DNA from: Erysipelotrichaceae bacterium
Lineage (GTDB): Bacteria > Bacillota_I > Bacilli_A > Erysipelotrichales > Erysipelotrichaceae
Reading direction: 5' to 3'
Assembly (NCBI GenBank): GCA_900770275.1
Contig: CAAGJS010000363.1
Location: forward strand, 1-19,973
Length of the DNA stretch: 19,973 bases
Each line of letters opens with the position of its first letter. Position 1 is the stretch's first letter. The notes below the pieces were generated by a model, which saw nothing but the letters and a program-made list of their open reading frames with translations, did not search any database and was not told where the DNA came from. Both the position numbers and the translations under genes were made by a program. This document shows, in pieces, positions 1 through 8,321 of the stretch.

Positions 1-920
1 ACATCCGAAGCTTCTGCACGCGTGCAGCGCGGATTGTGCGTCATCGAATCCAGCATATGCGTAGCCGTCACGACCGGCTTGCCCATACGGTTGGCAACCG
101 CAATGATGTGCTTCTGATAAACCGGAACCAGCTGCGTCGGAATCTCAACACCCAGATCACCGCGCGCAACCATGACACCATCCGCAGCCTCCAGAATCGA
201 CTCCACATTGTCATAGCCTTCCTGGTTCTCGATCTTGGCAATGATATTGATCTTCGGTTTGCCCTCTTCGATCAGAATCTTACGGATCGCATTGACATCT
301 GCAGCCCGGCGCACAAACGAAGCCGAAATGAAGTCAACATCGTTGCGGCATCCAAAGCGCAGATCCGAAATATCCTTCTCCGAAAGGAACGGCATCGAAA
401 GCTTCACGCCCGGAACATTGCATCCTTTGTGAGAGCTGATCGGACCGCTGACTTCCACGCGGCACTTCATCTCCTGACCATCATTCTCCAGAACCGTCAG
501 ACGCATCTTGCCATCGTTGATCAGAATGCTGTTGTTCGCATGAAGATCATCGAACAGCTCCGGACACTGAATGTGGAAACGCTCATGCGTCCCTTCGATA
601 TCCGCCTTCTCCAGGTAGACAATCTCACCCTTCTGATACTCTTCCGTATCATTCTTGAAATTGCCAAGACGAATTTCCGGGCCCTTGGTATCCAGGCAGA
701 TTGCCAGCGTAATGCCCGTCTCTTCCGAAACCTTACGGATCATCTTGATCCGCTTCTCATGTTCCTCATGCGTCCCGTGCGAAAAGTTCAGACGCGCAAT
801 ATTCATGCCCGCTTCCGCAAGCTTCGTAATCATCTCCTCGTTATCCGTCGCCGGACCGATCGTGCAGATCACCTTCGTCTTCTTAAATAGATGATTGCGA
901 TTCATTAACTCAGCTGCCAT
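1..920 (-). CDS. pyk: Pyruvate kinase (5' 306 codons; C-terminus beyond window)
   Basis: Transfers phosphate from phosphoenolpyruvate to ADP, giving pyruvate and ATP in the last step of glycolysis, in the cytoplasm. The visible part holds the N-terminal segment, most of the TIM barrel and the inserted B domain. Landmarks are KVICTIGPA (res ~15-23), NIARLNFSHG (~40-49, with substrate Arg43), LDTKGPEIRLG (~76-86), SASFVR (~199-204), IAKIENQEG with the catalytic Lys (~229), MVARGDLGVEI with a metal-binding Asp (~255) and VTATHMLDSM (~284-293). The last motif usually reads TATQM, so a His replaces Gln. The family is ~470-590 residues, so about 170 or more are missing past base 1. The ATG at 918-920 is preceded by a GAGGG-type ribosome site at 929-933; an internal Met6 has no such site. 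The gene follows pfkA in the classical pfkA-pyk order but is separated from it by a terminator. Confidence 0.97.
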   Translation of the reverse strand, partial: MAAELMNRNHLFKKTKVICTIGPATDNEEMITKLAEAGMNIARLNFSHGTHEEHEKRIKMIRKVSEETGITLAICLDTKGPEIRLGNFKNDTEEYQKGEIVYLEKADIEGTHERFHIQCPELFDDLHANNSILINDGKMRLTVLENDGQEMKCRVEVSGPISSHKGCNVPGVKLSMPFLSEKDISDLRFGCRNDVDFISASFVRRAADVNAIRKILIEEGKPKINIIAKIENQEGYDNVESILEAADGVMVARGDLGVEIPTQLVPVYQKHIIAVANRMGKPVVTATHMLDSMTHNPRCTRAEASD

Positions 921-962
921 ATACTTATCCCTCTTTCTTTCCTGCCCTATTCTACCGCAATT

Positions 963-991
963 TTCATAACTGTCTGCTCCTGCAATGTAAA
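963..991 (-). promoter_or_regulatory. Possible pyk promoter
   Basis: On the minus strand TTTACA (986-991, 5/6 match to the -35 box) is followed after 17 bases by TATGAA (963-968, 4/6 match to the -10 box). An alternative -10 is TAGAAT at 949-954, with CAGACA at 971-976 as its -35. Either lies between the pfkA terminator and the pyk start, where pyk would need its own promoter. The match is moderate and unproven. Confidence 0.35.
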
Positions 992-1000
992 GCTTTTTAA

Positions 1001-1027
1001 AATGTCCGGCAGAAATTGCCGGACGTT
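1001..1027 (-). terminator. Terminator after pfkA
   Basis: A perfect 8-bp stem (1004-1011 with 1017-1024) closes a 5-base loop. Two further A-T pairs lie outside a C/A mismatch. On the minus strand the stem runs into TTTTAAAAA. It begins 9-10 bases after the pfkA stop. The T tract is short, so it may be leaky and allow some pfkA-pyk readthrough. Confidence 0.7.
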
Positions 1028-1036
1028 AAAAACAAT

Positions 1037-1999
1037 TTATACAAGACGATCAAACAGACGATATAAAGGCTTGCGCGACGTCCGCGGACGATTGAGTGCC
1101 TCATCAATCGGCATCGACGTAATCTGATTGTCAATGATACCGACACACTGACCGCCGATTCCTTCAATCAGAAGATCCACAGCCTTCTCACCCATACGGC
1201 TCGCAAGCATACGATCCGTCGGCGTCGGAGAGCCACCGCGCTGAATATGACCAAGCACCGTCGCACGGCCCGAGAAACCGGTATTCTGACTCACCTTCTT
1301 TGCGAGCATGTCAACATCCGTAATCTTTTCCGAAATGATCACGATCGCATGATTCTTGTGAACCGCCTCGCCAAGGTAACGAAGGCGCTCCAGCACCTCA
1401 ACCTCATCGTAGCCCGTCTCAGGCGTAATAACCATTTCTGCGCCGCAGCTGATTGCCGTATACAGTGCCAGATCACCGCAGTGATTGCCCATAACCTCAA
1501 CGATCGAGCAGCGATGATGCGAACTCGACGTATCACGCAGCTTATCGACGCACTCCACGCACGTCTGCAGCGCCGTATCAAATCCAATTGTAAAATCCGT
1601 ACCCGGAATATCGTTATCGATCGTACCCGGCAGACCGATGCAGTTAATGCCCTTCTTCGTCATCGCCAAAGCACCGCGATACGAACCATCGCCGCCGATG
1701 ACAACCAGCGCATCAATGCCGGCTTCCCGCATATGGTCCATGCATTCATCCTGAACGCTTTCTTCCTTGAATTCCGGAAGACGCGCCGATCCCAGCAGCG
1801 TACCGCCGCGGCTCAGCGAATCCGAAACCGAAGTACGCGTCAACGGTTCAAACTTCTTCTCAAGCAGTCCGGAATAACCATCACGCACACCGACCACTTC
1901 AATGCCATTATTCAGCGCAACCCGCGTCACTGAGCGAATCGCCGCATTCATTCCCGGCGCATCACCGCCGGACGTCAGAATTCCGATCTTACGAATCAT
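1037..1999 (-). CDS. pfkA: ATP-dependent 6-phosphofructokinase
   Basis: Phosphorylates fructose 6-phosphate to fructose 1,6-bisphosphate, the committed step of glycolysis; the bacterial enzyme is normally an allosteric tetramer. The 320 residues match the usual family length. Visible motifs are GGDAPGMNAA (res 11-20), the ATP/Mg loop GGDGS (102-106), PGTIDND with the catalytic Asp128 (124-130), and the sugar-phosphate residues Arg163 and Arg245. The effector-site arginines in AAIRSVTR and SRGG, and the Glu of the ITPE motif, are also present. One oddity is that the normally conserved Met-Gly-Arg of the sugar site (Arg171 in E. coli numbering) reads Met-Gly-Asn here (N172). The ribosome site is AAGGGG at 2007-2012, seven bases before the ATG. 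It lies 67 bases after dnaI with no terminator T tract between, so it may share the upstream transcript. Confidence 0.97.
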   Translation of the reverse strand: MIRKIGILTSGGDAPGMNAAIRSVTRVALNNGIEVVGVRDGYSGLLEKKFEPLTRTSVSDSLSRGGTLLGSARLPEFKEESVQDECMDHMREAGIDALVVIGGDGSYRGALAMTKKGINCIGLPGTIDNDIPGTDFTIGFDTALQTCVECVDKLRDTSSSHHRCSIVEVMGNHCGDLALYTAISCGAEMVITPETGYDEVEVLERLRYLGEAVHKNHAIVIISEKITDVDMLAKKVSQNTGFSGRATVLGHIQRGGSPTPTDRMLASRMGEKAVDLLIEGIGGQCVGIIDNQITSMPIDEALNRPRTSRKPLYRLFDRLV

Positions 2000-2033
2000 A
2001 CACTGACCCCTTCTTTCACGATAATCCTATCAT

Positions 2034-2054
2034 TCTTTCAAGACGGTTGAAAGA
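2034..2054. repeat. Inverted repeat upstream of pfkA
   Basis: A perfect 8-bp inverted repeat, TCTTTCAA and TTGAAAGA around a GACGG spacer, lies in the 67-base gap between the dnaI stop and the pfkA start. No T run follows it on the minus strand, so it is not a typical terminator. It could be an operator, an RNA processing hairpin or a weak attenuator. Confidence 0.5.
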
Positions 2055-2066
2055 TACGCATTCCTC

Positions 2067-2987
2067 TCATTGTTGCGTGGAAAACAGCCGCCGCCGGTCC
2101 CCGTGACGCACAAACACCGGCTGCCCCAGTGCCCGCACACGCTCCATGACACGATCCGCCTGCAGACGATCACTGCCCTGGGAAGTTACCAGGAAATGGT
2201 TGCTCAAAGCCGGAAAATCACAGTTGCTCGTAAACCACGTCATCTTCCCGTTCCGCATCCGGGCATCAAGAATGCTCAGAAGAACGCTGCGGAACTTATC
2301 CGTACAATCCTCTGCCCCGATATCATCCAGCACCAGCACATCCACATACATCAGCAGCTGTACTTCACCTTCATATTCCTTACTGCGGTAATCGTAGCCG
2401 ACTCTTCCCGCAAAGGCAGGCACATGCACGAAGGCAGCCTTCTTTCCCTTCCTTGTCCAGTAATTGGAAGCACACGCGGCAAGATACGTCTTCCCGCTGC
2501 CCATCGGCCCCCACATGTAGCAGCCCTGCATGGACGAACAAAGCTTCCACACCTTCTGAACCACATTGACATACGCATCCGGCTCCTCATCCAGAGAAAT
2601 GTTCTCAAAGGATACCGTCGAAAACTCCTCACCAAGATCCGAAACCAGATAGTTCGAAAGATGCGCCTGCGCCTTTTTGCGGTTTTCTTCATAGGGACAC
2701 GCTTCCACAACTTCCAGAAGAAGACCATCATCATACCGAAGACCGTCCCGGAACCCGTTGCGGGCAAAGGAACAATCCCCCAGTCCCTTACACATTTCAC
2801 AATGCGAACGCTTCTTCAGCCAGGAAGAGAACAGATACGGCCGATCCTTCAGCACATCTTCCGGAATCTGTTCCTGCTGAAGAAGCTTCTGAATCTTCGG
2901 ATTTTCTTTCAGAGCCTCAATCAGCTGCCGACGCTTTGTTTCCTCTTCTTCCGAAGGACGGGGAATATTAAACTCAGCCTTGATCAT
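2067..2987 (-). CDS. dnaI: Primosomal protein DnaI, helicase loader
   Basis: An AAA+ ATPase that, with DnaB, loads the replicative helicase (DnaC in Bacillus, DnaB in E. coli) onto DNA during initiation and restart. The N-terminal ~110 residues form the helicase-binding region and contain a Cys cluster (C63, C66, C72, C97) that could hold zinc as in Bacillus DnaI. The ATPase domain follows, with Walker A GPMGSGKT (160-167), Walker B VLVLDD (217-222) and a sensor-I-like TSN (253-255). The length of 306 is typical (~310). Its ATG overlaps the dnaB stop as ATGA, which implies translational coupling. The likely alternative, an IstB/DnaC-like AAA protein, is made unlikely by the dnaB neighbour and the N-terminal Cys region. 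Confidence 0.95.
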   Translation of the reverse strand: MIKAEFNIPRPSEEEETKRRQLIEALKENPKIQKLLQQEQIPEDVLKDRPYLFSSWLKKRSHCEMCKGLGDCSFARNGFRDGLRYDDGLLLEVVEACPYEENRKKAQAHLSNYLVSDLGEEFSTVSFENISLDEEPDAYVNVVQKVWKLCSSMQGCYMWGPMGSGKTYLAACASNYWTRKGKKAAFVHVPAFAGRVGYDYRSKEYEGEVQLLMYVDVLVLDDIGAEDCTDKFRSVLLSILDARMRNGKMTWFTSNCDFPALSNHFLVTSQGSDRLQADRVMERVRALGQPVFVRHGDRRRLFSTQQ

Positions 2988-4180
2988 TTTCCTTCACCTG
3001 CCCGCCGCATTTCTTCTAGCAGCGCCTTACGGTCAACGGGAGCGGATTCCTCATCGTTTGAAGGTTCCTGTGAACTTTCGTTCTGCTCATAATAGGAAGG
3101 CAGCACCTCCGCACGCGTACGCCGCGACTCACTCTTTTTATTCCGCTGCGCAAGCGCCTGCTCACGCGTCGATACACCGTTTCTCGCCCATTCGCCGGCA
3201 ACCATATCCACAAACTTCGGAACCAGCTTATTGTTGGAAACGGAAAGAACATATTCAATCAGAATGTTGATCACTTCCGAAGAAAAGTGCATATCTACCG
3301 CAAGATGTTCCAGCACCCGCCGGTCCACCAGCGGAACGGCGGCACCATTCATCTTCGACTGAAGAAACGACAGCGGAGGAAGACTGTAAGGATCGGATGC
3401 CGAAGTAACGGAGGGCTTTTCCCTTGCCGCAAGGAAACGGAGTTTTTCCTCATCAAAAGTTTCCTTCTGCGGATCCACGGCCTTGCCAACCAGAATACGC
3501 ATCCGGTCTGCCGAAATACCATAGACCGTCGCCAGCTGCCCAATCAGACGCATGGCAGACCTTGTACGAAGGCTGGAGGGAAATACAAGCGACGACGTCG
3601 TCTCCAGAAAGCGCTCATAGTCAAAGTCGATCTGCTGATCGGATCCAGCAAATACTTCATCGATGGCTCTTTCCTTCTTTGTATCTTTCGAAGAAGCCCC
3701 CGCGATCTCTGCCCCATAGCGCACCGGATGCGTCACCTCCTCAAAGGAATGATCCACGCCATGCCTGGCAAGAAGATTCATCGTCTTCGCCGCAAGAGAC
3801 GGATCCGCCGCCTGCTCATACAGAGCAGTCCACGTCCGATTGTTGATAAACGAAGACGTAGACAGAGGCGCCTCCAGCACATAGAGATAGAGATTCTGAT
3901 TTCCCTTCTTCGGCTTACTGAAAGTACGAAGAAGATGATATTCCTCAAGCCGGATCATTGCCTTCTCAATCCCGGCAATGTCCATATTGATTAACGCACT
4001 CAGCTGACGGAAGCTCGATTCAAGCGCATCCTGCGACGCCTGAGCATACAGCGTCAGATACAGCACAAGACCATCCTGGCCAATCAGCGGCTGATACAGA
4101 AGACACAGCGAGGAAAGGCTGTCTTCACTGATCACCGGATCACCATTCACACTGTAGAAATCATCGATGTTCAGTTCCAT
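2984..4180 (-). CDS. dnaB: Firmicutes DnaB, helicase-loading/membrane-attachment replication initiation protein
   Basis: This is the Firmicutes DnaB (not the E. coli helicase), which works with DnaD and DnaI to put the replicative helicase on oriC and at stalled forks. The N-terminal ~110 residues look like the winged-helix DnaB/DnaD N-domain (YQPLIG at 29-34, EYHLLRTF near 80-87). A variable charged middle follows. The conserved DnaB/DnaD C-domain lies at ~265-345 and ends in a helix with a FVDMVAGEW motif (323-331), comparable to the YxxxIxxxW signature. The tail is hydrophilic. Length is 398 residues, against ~470 in Bacillus. It starts inside the end of coaE (20-base overlap) with ribosome site AAGGAG just upstream, and stops within the dnaI start. 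Confidence 0.9.
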   Translation of the reverse strand: MELNIDDFYSVNGDPVISEDSLSSLCLLYQPLIGQDGLVLYLTLYAQASQDALESSFRQLSALINMDIAGIEKAMIRLEEYHLLRTFSKPKKGNQNLYLYVLEAPLSTSSFINNRTWTALYEQAADPSLAAKTMNLLARHGVDHSFEEVTHPVRYGAEIAGASSKDTKKERAIDEVFAGSDQQIDFDYERFLETTSSLVFPSSLRTRSAMRLIGQLATVYGISADRMRILVGKAVDPQKETFDEEKLRFLAAREKPSVTSASDPYSLPPLSFLQSKMNGAAVPLVDRRVLEHLAVDMHFSSEVINILIEYVLSVSNNKLVPKFVDMVAGEWARNGVSTREQALAQRNKKSESRRTRAEVLPSYYEQNESSQEPSNDEESAPVDRKALLEEMRRAGEGK

Positions 4181-4772
4181 GTCTCTCCTTCCGCTGCTTC
4201 ATCAGCCAGGTACCAAGCTGATGATCCAGATCCTTGATACTGCCATCATTATGAAAGACCACATCGGCTTTTGCAATCTGCACCGAAGGATCAATCTGAT
4301 GCGCCAGACGCGCCTGGGCTTCTTCGCGGGTAAAGTCACGATCCTCCATCAGCCGCCTGATGGCAGTCTCACGCTCACAGGTGACGACGATCACTTCATC
4401 GAAAAGATCTTCCCACCCCGCCTCAAATAACAGCGGAACCTCCGCAAACACCAGCGGATCCGAAGCATGATGATCAAGAAAACGCAGCAGTCCCTCCTTC
4501 ACATAGGGATGCACGATTTCATCCAGAGCCAGACGTTTCTCTTCATCTGCGAATACAACAGCCGCAAGCGACTTACGGTCAATCTCATCATTTTGATCCA
4601 AAATGGATTTTCCAAAACAATCAACGACCTGCGCATAGGAAGCTGCCGTCTTCTGAAACGCCGTACGGCTGTAGGCATCCGCATTGAACACCGGCAGATG
4701 ACGCCGGCGCAGAAGAATACTCAGAGTAGATTTTCCGGAACCGATGGTTCCCGTTATTCCAAAGGTTTTCAT
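4161..4772 (-). CDS. coaE: Dephospho-CoA kinase
   Basis: Phosphorylates the 3'-hydroxyl of dephospho-CoA, the last step of coenzyme A synthesis. The 203-residue length fits the family. The P-loop is TGTIGSGKS (res 7-15). The usual DAD motif reads NAD (30-32), keeping the second Asp, which is thought to be the functionally important one. The lid region (RLMEDRDFTREEAQARL, ~139-155) and the RLAHQ segment are present. It lies 24 bases after mutM with only a weak ribosome site, so translation may depend on the upstream gene. nrdR, often found between coaE and dnaB in Firmicutes, is absent here. Confidence 0.95.
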   Translation of the reverse strand: MKTFGITGTIGSGKSTLSILLRRRHLPVFNADAYSRTAFQKTAASYAQVVDCFGKSILDQNDEIDRKSLAAVVFADEEKRLALDEIVHPYVKEGLLRFLDHHASDPLVFAEVPLLFEAGWEDLFDEVIVVTCERETAIRRLMEDRDFTREEAQARLAHQIDPSVQIAKADVVFHNDGSIKDLDHQLGTWLMKQRKERHGTEHR

Positions 4773-4796
4773 AGACTGTTCTTTGTTTTGACTCTT

Positions 4797-5603
4797 CTAT
4801 TTCTGGCAGTTCGGGCAGTAATAGGAACTGCGGCCGCCGATCTTCTTCACCTTGATGGGTGAACCGCAGACCCGGCATGTCTTCTGATCGTGCACGCTGC
4901 AGTACAGCTGAAAGCGGCCCGTCACACCAAGCGAAGATGTATAGCTGCGAATCGTCGTACCGCCTGCCGCAATCGCTTCCGCAAGAATCGTCTTCGTATT
5001 TTCGACAATGGCAGCTTCTTCCTTCCGACTCAGGCGTGCACAGCTGCGCCCAGGCCGAATATGACTCGCCGCCAGGATTTCATCAGCATAAATATTGCCG
5101 ATGCCTGCCACAAAGCTCTGATCCAGAAGAAGCGACTTGATCGGCTCCGTCCTCGCCCTCTTCCATTCATGCATATACTCCGGCGTAAAGGAAGGATCAA
5201 ACGGTTCCGGGCCAAGTTCATGAAAATGCGTAAAGTCTGTATCCAAAGGCACAATCTTCATCCGGCCGAACTTGCGCGTATCGTGATAGCGCAGCTGCCG
5301 ACCATCCTTCAGATGAAAGATCACATGCATGTGCCGGTTCAAGGGTGACTTACTATCCACATAGAATTTACCTTCCATGCGCAGATGCACAATGAGATAA
5401 CAGTCATCCATGCCAAACAGCAGATATTTTCCGCGTCTGGAGAAAGTGCGGAAATGCTGGCCCGCCAGCCGCGAACAAAACGCAGCCGGGTCCATGCCTT
5501 CAATGACCTTCGCCCAGCGAACATCGACACTTTCAATTTCAGCGTCCCTGATCTGGTGTTCCAGGGTGCGGACAACGGTTTCAACCTCAGGAAGTTCCGG
5601 CAT
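4797..5603 (-). CDS. mutM: Formamidopyrimidine-DNA glycosylase (Fpg/MutM)
   Basis: A bifunctional glycosylase/AP lyase that removes 8-oxoguanine and formamidopyrimidines in base excision repair. The catalytic N-terminus is PELPEVE directly after Met, so Pro2 is the nucleophile after Met removal and the adjacent Glu is catalytic. Lys59 matches the conserved lysine of the RRGKY motif. The intercalating residues are in RMEGKF (Met76) and DTRKFG (Arg110, Phe112), and GIGNIYADE (167-175) is the helix-two-turn-helix signature. The C-terminal zinc finger is complete (C243, C246, C263, C266) with the DNA-phosphate Arg258. The length of 268 is normal. The start overlaps the polA stop by one base (TAATG), a sign of translational coupling. 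Confidence 0.98.
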   Translation of the reverse strand: MPELPEVETVVRTLEHQIRDAEIESVDVRWAKVIEGMDPAAFCSRLAGQHFRTFSRRGKYLLFGMDDCYLIVHLRMEGKFYVDSKSPLNRHMHVIFHLKDGRQLRYHDTRKFGRMKIVPLDTDFTHFHELGPEPFDPSFTPEYMHEWKRARTEPIKSLLLDQSFVAGIGNIYADEILAASHIRPGRSCARLSRKEEAAIVENTKTILAEAIAAGGTTIRSYTSSLGVTGRFQLYCSVHDQKTCRVCGSPIKVKKIGGRSSYYCPNCQK

Positions 5604-8302
5604 TATTTTGCCTCATACCACGATTTTCCGCTGGCACATTCTACCGTCAGCGGCACGTTCAGCTTCATCGCATGCGTCATACCGTCCGTAACGATCTGCT
5701 TCATCTGTTCCAGTTCATCTTCCGGCACATCAAAAATCAGTTCATCGTGAACCTGCAGAATCATCCGCGAACGTACATTTGCCTTCTTCATCGCTTCATC
5801 AATGCGGATCATCGCAATCTTAATCAGATCTGCCGCTGAGCCCTGAATCGGCGCATTCATGGCCGCCCGCTTACCGAACTCACGCACCTGATGGTTGCTC
5901 GAGTGAACCTCCGGAATCGGACGCCGACGTCCGCAGATTGTCGTTACATAGCCATTCTTCTCACAGTCCGCGACCACATTGTCCATGTAGGTCTTGATGC
6001 CAGGATATTTCTCATAATATTTCGCAATGAAATCGGCAGCTTCCTTGCGGCTGACGTCCAGCTGCTCCGCCAGACCGAAATCACTGATACCATACACGAT
6101 GCCGAAGTTAACCGTCTTGGCACGACGGCGTTCCTGCGGCGTAACATCCTCCGGCTTCTCCCTGCCGAAGAGGTCCATTGCCGTCTTGGTATGAACGTCG
6201 ATGTTGTTGTTGAAGGCATCCATCATCGAATCAATGTGTGCCATGCTCGCAAGCATGCGCAGCTCGATCTGATGATAGTCACTGCTCAGCAGCACACAGC
6301 CGTCACTGGGCAAAAACGCCTTGCGGACTTCCTTTCCCATCTCATCGCGAACGCTGATGTTCTGAAGATTCGGATCTGAGGAAGAAAGTCTGCCCGTCGA
6401 AGTTGCGCACTGATTGAATACTGTATGAATCCGACCATCGTCCGCAATGTACTTCTGCAGTCCCTCCGCATAGGTGGACTGAATCTTTGCGGCTTTGCGA
6501 TAGTCAAGAATGTCCGAAATAATCGGATCCGAAAGCTTATATTTTTCAAGCACATCGGCAGAGGTTGAACGCTTCTTTCCACCATACAGGCCAAGCTCAT
6601 CATATAGAACCGTCGCCAGCTGACGGGGACTGTTGATGTTGAAGGCATGGCCAGCCCGCTCATAGATCTTCGACTCAAGAACCGAAAGCCTCTGGCTCAT
6701 ATCCGCGTTGATGCTTTCAAGGATGCTGCGATCACAGATGACTCCGGCATCTTCCATTTCCAGAAGAATCCATGTCAAAGGCATCTCAATCTTCGAATAA
6801 AGATCATCCATCCCATAGTCACTGACTTTCGTCCGTGCGCTGGCAAAAATATCCCAGATCGCCTGCGCAAGGGAACATCCATATTCCATCTCCGCTTCCG
6901 GATCCGCCAGCTTCGGGCGCGCCTGCGTCCCGTAGACATCTTCATAGGATGGCGATGGCGTACAGCCATACGCTGCGAAGATCTTCTCCGGACTGGTCAG
7001 TGTCGCATCCGCCAGAGAAGCCGCAATCATCGCATCATCATCAAAATGCCCTTCAATGTCCGCATTATGCAGCACATGCACCGCACGCTTCACATCAAAG
7101 CCGATCTTCGGATGCGCCGTATCCTCAAGGTAATTGACCAGTGCATGATCCTTCATAGCATCCTCACCGCTGATGAAATAGGAATCTGTCCCATTGGACA
7201 GGGCAATCCCCTTCATCGATGCACGAAGAAACGACTCCTGATCATCGATCACTGCTACTGCCAGCTTCTGTGTCAGATAGTTCTGCGGAATCGAAGTAAC
7301 CCGTGTATGTGTCTGTTTTGGATTGATGGCAGTTTCTACCGTCGTACCCGGATGATCGCTGTCCTTTTCAGCAGCATCTTCCTTCTGCCCGGGCATCTCT
7401 GCCGGGGCAGCTGCCGCGCTGGGGGCAGTCGCCTCCTGGGCGGCAAGTTTTTCATACCGTGACGCCAGCATCCGCATGTTCAGCGACTGAAAGAAGGCAA
7501 CCAGTGCCTTATAGGTCGGCTGGAAGCTGCACTCATCTGCCGTAAAGTCCAGATCCACATCCCGCTTGATCGTAGCCAGTGTCTTGGAAAGCTCCGCTTT
7601 GTCATGATTCTCCTGAATCTTCTTGCCAAGAGCACCCTTGATTTCCTGATCATGGGCAAGCACTTCTTCCACACTGCCATAGGTGTTGATCAGCTTGACA
7701 GCCGTCTTTTCGCCAACCCCCGGGATGCCCGGATAGTTATCGGACGCATCGCCCATCAGTCCCTTGAGATCAATGATCTGGATCGGAGTAACGCCATAGG
7801 CTTCCTTGACCTTTTCCGGGGTCATCTCATCCATATCGGTCAGACCCTTCTTCATTAAAAGGACGCGGGTCGAATCATCCACCAGCTGCAGAAGATCCCG
7901 GTCGCTGGTCAGAATCGTCGTTTCATAATCCGATGCCTGTTTGGACATCGTGCCGATCAGATCATCTGCCTCAATGCCAACCATTTCCTTCCAGCGGATG
8001 TGGTAAGCATCCAGATAGTCTCTTGCCATCGCAAACTGCGGCACAAGATCATCCGGTGCCGGCTTGCGGCCGCCCTTATAATCCGCATAAAGATCGGTGC
8101 GGAACGTATGCTTGCCCGCATCAAAGGCAACCAGCACCGCATCCGGATGCACCAGATCGATGCCCTTCTGCATCATGTTGGCAAAGCCGAAAACCGCATT
8201 CGTCGGCAAACCGTCCGGCGTCGTCATTCTGGTTCCGTATGCCGTCGCATAATAAGCGCGGAACAGCATCGAATTACCATCTACCAGCAGCAGTTTTTTC
8301 AT
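5603..8302 (-). CDS. polA: DNA polymerase I with inactive 3'-5' exonuclease domain
   Basis: Fills gaps and removes RNA primers during lagging-strand synthesis and repair. Domains are the 5' nuclease (res ~1-285; Asp8, EADDLIG at 111-117, TSDRDLL at 132-138, LMGDASDNYPGIPGVG from 182), an Ala/Glu-rich linker (~287-340), a degenerate 3'-5' exonuclease domain (~345-500) and the polymerase (~500-899). Polymerase motif A is DYHQIELR (675-682) where DYSQIELR is usual. Motif B is RRRAKTVNFGIVYG (725-738, Lys729 and Phe733). Motif C is QVHDELIF (850-857). Proofreading ligands are missing, as in many Firmicutes. A strong AGGAGG site (8311-8316) precedes the ATG. It heads the mutM-coaE-dnaB-dnaI cluster and lies just after a terminator-like hairpin. 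Confidence 0.98.
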   Translation of the reverse strand: MKKLLLVDGNSMLFRAYYATAYGTRMTTPDGLPTNAVFGFANMMQKGIDLVHPDAVLVAFDAGKHTFRTDLYADYKGGRKPAPDDLVPQFAMARDYLDAYHIRWKEMVGIEADDLIGTMSKQASDYETTILTSDRDLLQLVDDSTRVLLMKKGLTDMDEMTPEKVKEAYGVTPIQIIDLKGLMGDASDNYPGIPGVGEKTAVKLINTYGSVEEVLAHDQEIKGALGKKIQENHDKAELSKTLATIKRDVDLDFTADECSFQPTYKALVAFFQSLNMRMLASRYEKLAAQEATAPSAAAAPAEMPGQKEDAAEKDSDHPGTTVETAINPKQTHTRVTSIPQNYLTQKLAVAVIDDQESFLRASMKGIALSNGTDSYFISGEDAMKDHALVNYLEDTAHPKIGFDVKRAVHVLHNADIEGHFDDDAMIAASLADATLTSPEKIFAAYGCTPSPSYEDVYGTQARPKLADPEAEMEYGCSLAQAIWDIFASARTKVSDYGMDDLYSKIEMPLTWILLEMEDAGVICDRSILESINADMSQRLSVLESKIYERAGHAFNINSPRQLATVLYDELGLYGGKKRSTSADVLEKYKLSDPIISDILDYRKAAKIQSTYAEGLQKYIADDGRIHTVFNQCATSTGRLSSSDPNLQNISVRDEMGKEVRKAFLPSDGCVLLSSDYHQIELRMLASMAHIDSMMDAFNNNIDVHTKTAMDLFGREKPEDVTPQERRRAKTVNFGIVYGISDFGLAEQLDVSRKEAADFIAKYYEKYPGIKTYMDNVVADCEKNGYVTTICGRRRPIPEVHSSNHQVREFGKRAAMNAPIQGSAADLIKIAMIRIDEAMKKANVRSRMILQVHDELIFDVPEDELEQMKQIVTDGMTHAMKLNVPLTVECASGKSWYEAK

Positions 8303-8321
8303 AGTTGTCTCCTCCTGAATG

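Noticed and set aside
36..890. Long plus-strand reading frames opposite pyk, pfkA, dnaI, dnaB, polA, the exporter, PASTA and GH73 genes
   Set aside because: Their translations are rich in Arg, His and Ile with no family motifs, they lack ribosome sites, and each lies opposite a clearly recognised gene. They are shadows of codon bias.
2000..2033. pfkA promoter in the dnaI-pfkA gap
   Set aside because: TTGAAA is present but no -10 box follows at 16-18 bases; other combinations match at three or fewer positions in one box.
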